DNA from: a virus
Reading direction: 5' to 3' (one strand)
Virus record (IMG/VR): IMGVR_UViG_3300046810_000100
Span: 100,249 to 164,248 of that record
DNA: 64,000 nucleotides
Both the position numbers and the translations under genes were made by a program. This document shows positions 10,001 through 19,100 of this stretch, piece by piece. How positions within the stretch are numbered: the stretch's first letter is position 1; the number at the start of each line of letters is the position of its first letter. The notes below the pieces were generated by a model. That model had not been told where the DNA came from. It was given only the letters and a program-made list of their open reading frames with translations, and did no database searches.

Positions 10001-11481
10001 AAGAACTGTTGCTCGGCAACCGTCAGGACACCATCACGTGCACGTTCTTCAAGAGCTGCGGAGATACCACTCTCCAGCTTAGGGAACGGATCCTTGGCGG
10101 TAGAGGTTTCGGTAACAGTGGACTCTTGTTCCAGTAGAGTGTCATCTACATGGGATGTCCATTCCTCAACGCTCTCAGGATCGCTTGCGTCTCCCTCTTG
10201 TCCGGTCCCTTCAGCATCTCCGCTGTCCACTCTTTGAACAGGATCGAGAACATCAAGGATAGAGCCACCACCAGAAACAGTTGGGGTAGTGTCAATCTTG
10301 CCAGAAACTTTGCCCCCTCCTCCTTCGCTGGATGCTCGTCCTTTTCCTTTCTCAGATCCCTTCGCTGCTGCAGCCACAGAGCCAGACGCTTCGGCCTCTT
10401 CTCCTTCTCTGACATTTTCCTCCTCCTTTACAACTTCTCCTTCACTAATGCCACCACGAGTGAGGTTCAACAATGCGAGGTAAACCCGCTTAGACACGTT
10501 CAGACGCTTTGGATGCCCTGCACGATGACTCTCGGGACCTTTACCTTCCTTTGGTGCGTACTTGCTTTCCAGCAGTTCGTCCAACCAGCCTTTCAGCGTA
10601 CCCAGATGCAGTACCAAGGAACGACTGTTGAAAGCAAAGATCAGGTGCATGCTGTCGATGGCTTCAGGAGTCAACTTGCCGAACAAGCTGTACTCGGTAT
10701 CCCCGAAGAGGTAGGCCATCCAGTCCATCAACCAATACGAGCTTTCTGCTTTGGTCAAGCGAACGGTTTTGTTACTGGCATGTGGAATGCCGTCTTTAAA
10801 GCTTTCGATGTAGTGATCGTAATCGATCAACAGTTCACTGAAGCTAGGCAGGTGCAACGGCAGGTCAATACGGAAGAACTGCTTACGCTTACCCTTAACA
10901 GCTTCTGCGTTGATGCTATCCATCAGCATCGAATAACGGTTGTAGTGTCGCTCGAAGTTAATGAACATCGAAGGACGAGCAACCCACATCTTGTCGATCA
11001 GACCGTAAGTCTTGACGATCAACACTTTGTCTTTATTGTAAACGGTACCGATGTCCTTGGTCCAGTTATACGTGTAATGACTCGCACGATATCCCTGGAT
11101 AACCTTACGGACTTCAATGGCCACCGCACGCCCACTACCTATTACCGGAGTGAAGTGTGTAGGGAACTCGACGAACACATCATCAGGATAGTTACTGATG
11201 AATGCTTCCGAAGTAGTGGGACCTACTTCCAGAGGGTTAGCCGGGAAGTAATGAACCAACGAAGCCCGTGGGAGAATGATCTCACCGATGCCAATGAAGT
11301 TAGGCGATACCAACTCTTGCTTCTTGCGTTGTACAAACGCTTTGTAGAACATTGCGTACTGAGCCAATGCTTCACTGCCAGTCACAGCAGCCAGAGGGCA
11401 AGCAACACCCAAGGGTTGGTCTAACCACTCCAACCCGGCTACAGACTGCAAGAAGCCTCTCAGTTCAATAGGTTGCTGCAT
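7042..11481 (-). CDS. RNA polymerase beta subunit, main part (probable virion RNAP)
   Basis: Phage multisubunit RNA polymerase beta-like subunit, 1479 residues. Recognisable beta motifs in order: VEEVNPIHQCKDQEE followed by GGTGGRSG and SYRGIVSEANKDSGQVGF (the NP...GPGG...R and RICPIETPEGPNIGL region of bacterial beta), YEDSIAIS near residue 1240, and GNQMKGTVG followed by DGRKIDV...FNRM near residues 1412-1440 (equivalent to GDKmaGRHGnKG...DGtPVDi...RMN). It ends there; the remaining beta C-terminus appears to be a separate gene at 27605-28291. Residues about 345-455 are a low-complexity acidic and Gly/Ser/Ala-rich insertion. Neighbourhood with beta' N and the tail hydrolase matches the phiKZ virion RNAP genes gp178/gp180. 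GAGGAATAACGGT precedes the ATG. Confidence 0.85.
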   Translation of the reverse strand: MQQPIELRGFLQSVAGLEWLDQPLGVACPLAAVTGSEALAQYAMFYKAFVQRKKQELVSPNFIGIGEIILPRASLVHYFPANPLEVGPTTSEAFISNYPDDVFVEFPTHFTPVIGSGRAVAIEVRKVIQGYRASHYTYNWTKDIGTVYNKDKVLIVKTYGLIDKMWVARPSMFINFERHYNRYSMLMDSINAEAVKGKRKQFFRIDLPLHLPSFSELLIDYDHYIESFKDGIPHASNKTVRLTKAESSYWLMDWMAYLFGDTEYSLFGKLTPEAIDSMHLIFAFNSRSLVLHLGTLKGWLDELLESKYAPKEGKGPESHRAGHPKRLNVSKRVYLALLNLTRGGISEGEVVKEEENVREGEEAEASGSVAAAAKGSEKGKGRASSEGGGGKVSGKIDTTPTVSGGGSILDVLDPVQRVDSGDAEGTGQEGDASDPESVEEWTSHVDDTLLEQESTVTETSTAKDPFPKLESGISAALEERARDGVLTVAEQQFFMRKGTQVYKIKMENGQTLAEFIEIDDKELKTLSSDAKIEGNFPTILDESMLVSRAKVLKQGYVDKFLHKDTARMVVSIQNAGFALNDFKHTIVSGVEGSYDVYGFQVHHVDGEQSTHQIRMPRVGKDGAFMVDGVKTHLQLQRMELVVRKIGKDKVALTTHYDRKLMISRSKKVVDDLGLWMVKQVLLKASVAANGITLSRGSGYNKDLVSPRIYSLFATKFQWIAKGDITLDFRIDKLLEEYPQFKKYTKQDMFLIGVKDKKPLTIDSYGNLYLDEKEFSTIEGLLDIHGAKTPSEYAVINISGYPFPMGVVLCYYFGIDELLKVIKAETRSVPMGTRPKLGPDEYSIQFNDEYLIFNRREKLTTLIFGGMPKLTNISNFSRSDLNNKGIWGPLMGDPKVRPQQFLEMKNLYDMFIDPISKDQLKRMGYSTSFHHLLIDATKLLETDYTRHGVEIEEQRVVGYERFAGHMYRELVSSVRKFRSKGKGRKQKLDINPEAVIVNILKDTSVNLVEEVNPIHQCKDQEELTFGGTGGRSGITVVKRDRVQLDSYRGIVSEANKDSGQVGFVTYLTSDPRIEDYRGNINLKEKPSLTGINSVTGNLAFGMSKDDPKRGMFTSTQASQAVSAQNYSPNISRTGYDNIIAHRTSELYSKVASDDGKVTQVTDDMLEVTYADGTVDKYPLGLEIGEASGEYHRHTRITDMKVGDKFKKGDVLGFDKQWFTRDIFCPGQVAWNAGRMVRIALVEDQDTYEDSIAISKEIMEESVTPFIKIKRFAVDVEQVVNFRVKVGDQIDYDAILCEIEDDHQVGGGGDNELASDVNRLGIKQVRSTHHGEVVQIDVTYNSPLEKMSEGVRKFIVANDKLRKRKASIDSTKSETGSVSNNLNVNKPVLAPGKALFEIYVESMDPSTISDKYVIGNQMKGTVGSVIKKALMTRDGRKIDVKASFKGMFNRMVLSLRDKLASNEVTIQITRKFIAIYRGTNK

Positions 11482-11485
11482 ACCG

Positions 11486-13105
11486 TTATTCCTCCATACC
11501 GCTGGTGGCGGCCTTCAGCATAAACAAAATGGGTTCGTTGACAGGGTCATACAGGAAACGACCGCTACCACTGATGTAGTATTCGCGCTTGCCCAGCAGG
11601 TCATGTACTTGAGCCTTGCTGTCTTCACCGCAGACACTGTTGCTGTTCAGTTGGTCACCGTCGTGGTCGGAGTCGTAACCGGCTTCACGAGTAGGGTCAA
11701 CCGACATGGCGTCGAAGTAATCAGGACTGTCGGTCTTGTGCGGGTAGCGAGTGCAGGTTTCCTTGATGTCCCAATCAGTGGTACGAATGTTCCGAGTGCT
11801 GGCGCCTTCAATAGTCAGAAGGTTAACCTTAGCCGGTACAATCGAACCGATACCAATTACGGGGTAACGAGTCTGCTGTGTCACTTGTTCCATGATGGTC
11901 TTGTGACAGGACAGGTAGAACAACTCCATATACGTGATAGGAGTAACCAGTTTCTTGTCCTTACCTTCTGGCAGGTCGTTGATGTCGTTGAGGACACAAA
12001 CGTCAGTACCATCATCGTAAACCAGTGCCAGATAGTGGCCGCTGATCATAATAGGCTTGGAACGCAGACGGCTGTTACCGAACCCGTTGAAGAGTTTGGT
12101 CAGGCCCGTAGCCGTTGACCATTTCTCGACGACAGCAGGCGCCACCTCAACATATTCATACTCCAGCGTTTTAGTATTCACCAACTTCACACTTTGTGAA
12201 CCCGGAGTGAAGATGTTTTCCAGGTAGCGAGTGAGGAGTGCATGGATACAGACGTACTGGAAGTTCAGGAGAGCCTGATACAGCCCGATGTCGGTCGTGT
12301 TAGGGTCAACCCCGTTGGTCTGGAACAGATTCGGTCTGGAGACCTTACGCGCGGTAATAACGTTACGAGTACCAGACACCACGCCACGAGTAGAAACCCG
12401 GCGTTGCATCAGACCTCCCTTGCCGTCCAGCAGGCTGAAGATGTACTGGTCGATTTCGTTATAAGAGTTCTGCAAACCCCAACGCACAGTATCGTACAGA
12501 GGGTTCTCAGAATCTTCACCGTTGCTGCTCAACGATACTACGCGAGTACGGAACAACAGCTTGCGGTAGAGTTCGGTGATCTCAGGCTCAACAGGAACCC
12601 CGTTAGGCTGAAACTCGATGTCGCGCAGGCCAGCAGGCGGCACCAATACCTTAGGCGCCAGCGCCACTGGCTTGAAACGGCTGATCAAGGCTACCCGTTG
12701 TTTCCGTTTATAGGAATCGGTGGTAGACGGTGTCAACTTGTTAAAGTGCTTAATAAAGAAACTGAACCCAGTCTCGCCTTCCAGCAGGTTGGATTTTATG
12801 AAATCCTTGGTCTCCGGATCCCATACCGCGTATTCCGTCCCTTTGAGAATTCCGAGGTAGAGACCCTTAACTTGAGCCAGTGCCCCGAAGTACGTCGGGT
12901 TGAAAATATCCAACTTGGTATCAATGTACGCTTCGGTTTCGTCGCGCTCTTTGCTGCCCAACTTACCAAAGATCTCGATGGAATACAGCCCCTCGTCGTT
13001 GAGGTTCTGGGTCATGCCTTCAAACGCGTCAGTGGACGTAACGGGTTTATAAACGCCCGGTACAATCTTGTTAAAGTCCAGTAACGTAAGGTTCGTGGGT
13101 TTCAT
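11486..13105 (-). CDS. RNA polymerase beta' subunit, N-terminal part
   Basis: This protein carries the catalytic metal-binding motif of multisubunit RNA polymerase: YDSDHDGDQLNSN near residues 477-489 aligns with the bacterial NADFDGDQMAVH motif, all three Asp residues kept. Upstream, RRVSTRGVVSGTRNVI resembles the conserved beta' segment before the active site (KQGRFRqNLLGKRVDYSGRSVI). The protein ends about 55 residues after the motif, so the bridge helix, trigger loop and rest of beta' must be encoded elsewhere, as in phiKZ where virion RNAP beta' is split between gp180 and gp80. The gene is four bases upstream of the beta gene in the same operon and only 26 bases from the divergent giant tail gene. 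Confidence 0.82.
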   Translation of the reverse strand: MKPTNLTLLDFNKIVPGVYKPVTSTDAFEGMTQNLNDEGLYSIEIFGKLGSKERDETEAYIDTKLDIFNPTYFGALAQVKGLYLGILKGTEYAVWDPETKDFIKSNLLEGETGFSFFIKHFNKLTPSTTDSYKRKQRVALISRFKPVALAPKVLVPPAGLRDIEFQPNGVPVEPEITELYRKLLFRTRVVSLSSNGEDSENPLYDTVRWGLQNSYNEIDQYIFSLLDGKGGLMQRRVSTRGVVSGTRNVITARKVSRPNLFQTNGVDPNTTDIGLYQALLNFQYVCIHALLTRYLENIFTPGSQSVKLVNTKTLEYEYVEVAPAVVEKWSTATGLTKLFNGFGNSRLRSKPIMISGHYLALVYDDGTDVCVLNDINDLPEGKDKKLVTPITYMELFYLSCHKTIMEQVTQQTRYPVIGIGSIVPAKVNLLTIEGASTRNIRTTDWDIKETCTRYPHKTDSPDYFDAMSVDPTREAGYDSDHDGDQLNSNSVCGEDSKAQVHDLLGKREYYISGSGRFLYDPVNEPILFMLKAATSGMEE

Positions 13106-13131
13106 TACAATTTTTCCCTTAGGAGTTAAAG

Positions 13132-16100
13132 ATGGCCGATGATGATTTCAAATGGGATGATGATCCCTTCGGTGGCGATCTAGACTTTGATGACGATTTC
13201 GATAAGCCTAAGAAAGGGTTTATCCGTAGCTTCACTACCGGTTTCTTGTCCGGTATCGTCAGCAAATCCGTCGGCGACACTGACGCCAAAATCAACACAC
13301 TCAAGATGGCACTGCCTAACACCTGGCTGAGTGCCTTCAGTAACGTGCAGCAACTCAATGATCGTCGCAAAGAGGTCATGGAGGAAATTAAAGGGGACAG
13401 TTATCAAACTGTACAGGATCTCCAGTACCTGGCAAAACGTGGTGCGGACAAGTTAGCTAAAGGCACCCCTAATAAAATCTCCGATGGGCTATATAAGTTC
13501 TCAGAACACGACTTCAGTGACTGGGAAAAGCGCGATTATTCGAGCGGCCCTGATGCCCCCTCCATGGGTGGCGACGTTAGTCAGGAAGAGGTGGCGGCAC
13601 AACTTCAGAACGAAGATGCTAACTCCCTGCTCGAACGCGATACGATGACCATGGTGGCCGATCGTACGATCGGCATGATGAACGAGATTGGTGGTCGCCA
13701 GATCGCTGGTATCGGCGCCATCAGCCGTACGGTCGTTCGCAGTAACCAGTTGTTGGAACAGTTGCTCGATCATCAGCGTCGTGTGCAGGCTCGTACAGAT
13801 GCCATGCATTTGAACGTGGCGACTCGTACCTACCTGACTCAGGCTAAGTACTTCAAGTTCCAGGAAGCTGCACAGCACCGTCTCATCGCTGAATTGAAAG
13901 ACATCAGCAAGTTCTCGAAGATGTCCGACTACGAGAAGACCTCTCACAGTCAGGCTGTTCGTAAAGCTTTGCGTGATGAAGTGTTCAGTACGGTCAAGAG
14001 CAAGTTCGGTGGTATCTCTGACTTCATTAATGAGCGTTTCGGTAAGGATGCTCGCGAAGGTGCGGTAGGTGGTATTGCTGACGTAGCCAGCAGTCTGCGC
14101 ATGGCTTCTGAGATGACCGAAGGCGCGCCTATCAACATGGGCGACATGCTGGGTAACGCAGCAGCGGGGATCTTCCTCAACAACCTGCCGCGTATGTTCA
14201 AGTCGAACAAAGGTCAAGAATACCTCGGCAAGTTCAAGAAGCAATTCCCTGCTTTTGCCAAGTGGGCTGAAGATGCTTACAAACGTTTGGAAGACTTGGG
14301 TAACGTTGCGTCCTATGCAACGGGTAACGCTGAAGGCTTAGCCAACAGCTTGTCCGAGTTCTACAACGGCGGCTTCGAATACAACGAAGTCGTGGACTAT
14401 GATGAATACCTCGCAACCCTGCCGGCTGGTAAGAAGCCAATCAGCAAGATTGAGTGGAACATCCTCAAGACCCTGAAGAGCACAGCTAACAAAGGACTGG
14501 GTCACGTTTACAGCAACACCTGGAACAGCAGCGGTTCTCGCTACTCGCTGGAAGGGCGTACGCTGGAGGACATGCACGAGCAGCAACTGTGGACTCGTCG
14601 CAGCGACCGCACACTGAACGAGATCCTGCCGCAATGGCTGAGTCAGATTCACTTGTCGATTGAGAAGTTCCGTACTGGTGATGATGGAATGAAGGCGTGG
14701 TCTTACGACTATACCCGAAGCCGTTTCAATACCCATCAGCAAAAGGTAGCCCGCGCTACTAACTTGGTGTTGGACCACAACCAGTTCGCGCCAGCCGCCC
14801 AAGCAGCTAACAACCTTGCAGACAGCATCGCTGGTAACAGTGGGTTGAGCCCTGAGGCCAAGAAGGTTCTGTCGCTCCAGTTGATTAAGGACGCTGACCA
14901 GAACAAGGCATTCGTTCCTTATCGCTTCATGAACTTGGATGAGAAGGGAATCACCTCTCCGAAGATTGCTGCCGAGATCCGCCGTGCAATGAAGGCTGAG
15001 TTCGACATCACCGACGACCACATTACCCAGTTCAGGGACGGTACTGACCTCGACCGTATCGGCATGGCTGGCATGTTGCCTACCGAGAAGGCCCGTGCAA
15101 AAGTTGTGGGTGTAGCGGATGCTAACCGTAGTCTGGGGAACATTGTTCCTGACATGACCAAACGGATGGACCTGCTGAAAAGCAACGGTAGCTACGACGC
15201 TTTGAAGGAAGCCGGTCTGATCACTACTGACGAGTTCGGTCGCGATGATGTCAACATGGATCTGTTCTGGAACACGATGAGCAACTTCATCGCTAATCCC
15301 GAATACCGTCCTGCTATTGTTGAAGAAGACTTGGTGCCTCTGAGGTCGCGTGCATTCGGCGGTAACCACAACCCGAGCCTGAGCCCTATCACGGATCCTA
15401 AAAGAGCGTCTGACGACTCTCAGGTCGGTCCTGATGGCATCAAAGTGCAAGGGATGGACAAGCTGACAGAATCGCTAGGCAGTATTGGTGATCTGAAGGC
15501 TGCTATCGCTGGGTTGGGTCAAAACCACCCGATGAACCAAGCGATGGACATGGCTCCTCTGAGCAAAGGTGTGTCCGATCTCAACGAGCGTGTGGCTGAA
15601 CTGATCACGTTGGCAGGTACTCGTAACGATATCTTGACTCGCATGCTCAACAACCAACCCGGCAAGCGGGAATCGAGTCAGGAAGAGAAAGAAGTTAACG
15701 CTACAAAACGTGGCATCATCGATCGTCTGCGTGAAACCAACTTCAAGGACATGTTCAACAATGGGGTCGACAAACTCCTGGACCACGAACCTCTGATCTT
15801 GGGTGGCTTGTTGGGTGGCTTGGCTACCATGGCGTTCCACAACCCTAAAGCGGCAGCGCTGATCGGTGGTGGTGCCGCGGCAGCTCTGGCTTACGGCAAG
15901 ATCCGCAGTATGGCGAACGCCCGTGCAGCAGAGGACTCGGAAGACCTTTATGAAGAAGGTTCTGATCAACCGATTCTGGAGGCATGGAAGCTGCAGCGTA
16001 AGGATTACTACGACGCTACCAAGAGCACGATCATTACATCTTGGAAAGAGATCAGCGGCAGTGTGTGGGATAACGCTACCAAAGTCTTTATCGGCGCTCG

Positions 16101-19100
16101 TCGTTTAGCGGCTAAACTCTTCACCAAAGAGAACAAGGAAGTGTTCCTCAATGGGCTGAGTAAAGTACGAGATCTGGCTATCAAGGCGTTTAAGTTCATC
16201 GATCCATTCGGTCGAGCTATTGCGCTGAAGAATAAGCTGGTCACCCGCTTCTACCAGATGGACGTGTACAAGGAAGGGGACGAGTCTCCAATTCTGGCAG
16301 GCACCAAGTTTGCATTGGGTGAATACTGGAAGCGTGGGGAAGACGGCTACGCGGTACAGATCAACGGTTGGAACGAGATCGACGGGCCTGTTTACGATAA
16401 AGATGGTCAAGTACTGATTACTCAGGAAGACTATGATCGTGGTCTGAAGACTTCCATGGGTGTGAGCGTTAACAAGCTGGGCGAAGCTTCTCGTCGGTTT
16501 GGCAAACTCAGCATGGACTTCATGGCGAAGGTTAAGGCTAAGGCCGCTCCTCACATGGCGGGTGCTAAGGACAGAGTGGCTGGCGCTTTCAAGGCTGACT
16601 ACTCTCCTATCGTGAACTCGGTGGATCGTATCTATCACCTGCTCTTGAAGCACTGGGGTTATGCCCATGAGGAACTGGCACCACCTCCTCCAGTTGAATC
16701 GGCTGCAGCTACCGCGCCTGTAGCGCCTGTTACTCCGTCGGCTGTGACTCCACCGGTAGAAGCGACTGTAGCCTCGGCTCCGGTACCTAAACCAGTGGCT
16801 GCATCCAAGCCTACACCTCCGTTGGTGTTCCGTCCTAAGGGCCTTCCTACGCCACCTCCTGAAGCTTCTGCTCCTACGGTGGTAGCGCCTGTCGTTCCAC
16901 CTATGCCAGTAACTCCTCCTAACGAGGTTCCGCCAGAGGAGATCGCTCGTCGTGAGGAAGAAGACCGTGGCTTCAAGAACGGTCCGGGTACTTTCCGTGA
17001 GTTCTCCAAACTCGCTGACCAGCGCGCGGCAGGTATGGGTAAAGGTGAAGGCCATGAGGGTCTCCGTCTCAACTCGGCTGCAGACTTGGCACTTCAGGCT
17101 AAGGAAGCACTGGCTACGAAGCGTGACGAGTCCATCATCAACATCGCAGGTGCATTGGGTGCTGGTGGTCCGGGTAAAGAAGCCAAGAAGAAAGCCGGCA
17201 TGGGTCTTTTTGGTTTGATTGGTAGCGGTATCGCTGCTATCACCGGTGGTCTCTTCAGTGTCACTTCCTTCCTCACGAAGTTCTTTGCCAAGTCGTGGTG
17301 GAAAAGTCTGGGTCGGTTCAGCACCATCGGTATCAGAACGCTCCCAATGATCGCTACGGGCATTACAGCTGTGGCCAAGGGGATCTTTACCTTACTGAAG
17401 ACACGGAGTCTTGGTGAGGGCATGGGTGACTTTACAGATACCCTGCGGAAGAAGAAGCGTACCAAGGAAGAGAAGGCTGCTCGTTCGGCTGAGCGCAAGA
17501 CTCCTGGCGGTCGTGTGATGCGTGGCGGTAAGTGGCTCGGTGCTGGTATGGCCGTAGGCATGGCCACAGATGCGCTGGCAAGCTCGGGTGTCATCGATGA
17601 AGGCGGAGCTATCGATAAGGTAGCAGGGTTCGCTGGAGATGCTGCTACAGCTTACGGTGCCTATCAAACAGCTGCTGCTGTTGCGGGTGTGGTGGGTGTC
17701 GATCTAGGTGCTGCTGCCGTTACTGGTGCAGGGATGGCTTGGGGTGGATTAACCGCAGGTGCCGGTATGCTGGCTCCTCTGTTGTTCAACCCTTACACCT
17801 TGGCTGCGTTGGGTATCGCCGCTGCTGGCTACGGGATCTATCGCTACGTTACGCGTGGTTCGGGTAAGCAGTACGAAATCCGGATGGCGCAATACGGTAT
17901 CAGTGATCCTGATTCTGATCTGGCGAAGAAGGTCCTGCAAATCGAGGAAATGCTGACTGACCATGTGGTCATCGGTAATGCTCGTGCATCGTTGTCGAAG
18001 AGCGCTCCTCTGGATAAAGTTCTTCAAATGTTCGTGACGGAGCCCGGTAACAAGAAACAAATGGGCGACATCTACTCATGGTTCAACGGTCGTTTCAAGC
18101 CGGTGTTCCTCACCTACATGGCCTGTTTGGATGTGGTGAAGATCAAGAACCTGAAGGACTACGACGACGCGAAGACGCAGGACGTGCTGAAGGTTGCCAA
18201 GCAGACTCACCAGACTCTGGCAGGGGTAATGCCCTATCCTTACTCTATCGTTGCCAAGATCGACATTGATACGCCTATCATGGGCGAGAAGATCACCGTC
18301 GTCAAAGTCAACAACTTGCTGGAAGAATTGCGCGCTTACATTGACCGCAAAACTGAAGGTGAGGATAAGGGTACTGTAGTCACCGCCATGGGTGCTGGTG
18401 CATTGCAGGCAGAGAAGGCCAAGCTCGAAGCACAACTCGCCGATCCTCGTAAGGCATTCGCCGATGAGAAAGATCCGGGTGGTGCACGCCTAGAAGCCAA
18501 GAAACGTTTGGCAGCGATTGACGGACAGTTGCAACAGCTGAACACCACCTACAAAGTGGCACCAGCAGTTGCTCAAGTGTTCATTAAGGACATGCTCCCT
18601 GATGATCGTCCAGTTGACCTGCTGACGGGTATCCGGCTGGCGTGCTACGGTAACGACCAAGATCTGCTCTGGCGTGTTGAAGCGGTGCTGAAGCTTGAGC
18701 GTTATTGCGAATCCCTGTTCGTCATCTCTGGTGACAAGATCGAGTTCAAGGGTTTGGTGGGTGACATCTTTGGTTTGTTCAAAGAGTCCTTCCGATTGGA
18801 CAAAGGTGATGCAGACGACTGGTGCCTCTGGTTCCGTGATCGTTTCATTCCTGTCATGTCTAGTTACATCAGTGCAATGCAAGCCTACCGTAAAGGTTTG
18901 CCGGGCGCAGTTTGGAAGACCCTGTCGGTAACCGCTCGTTATGAAATCGCTCGTAAGTTGATCGAAACTCAGGTAGAGATCTCGGGGTGGTTCTCTAACA
19001 CTTCTACCTCTATCTGGAACGTGCGTGCGTCTCCGTTTAAAGACGGTACTTCCCCAGACAAGTCGGCTAAGGTCGAACGGATGTTGAATCTGCTGGGTGA

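Noticed and set aside
10150-11424. 424-residue plus-strand ORF opposite RNAP beta N-terminus
   Set aside because: It lies fully inside the beta gene on the other strand, with antisense-like composition and no start signal.
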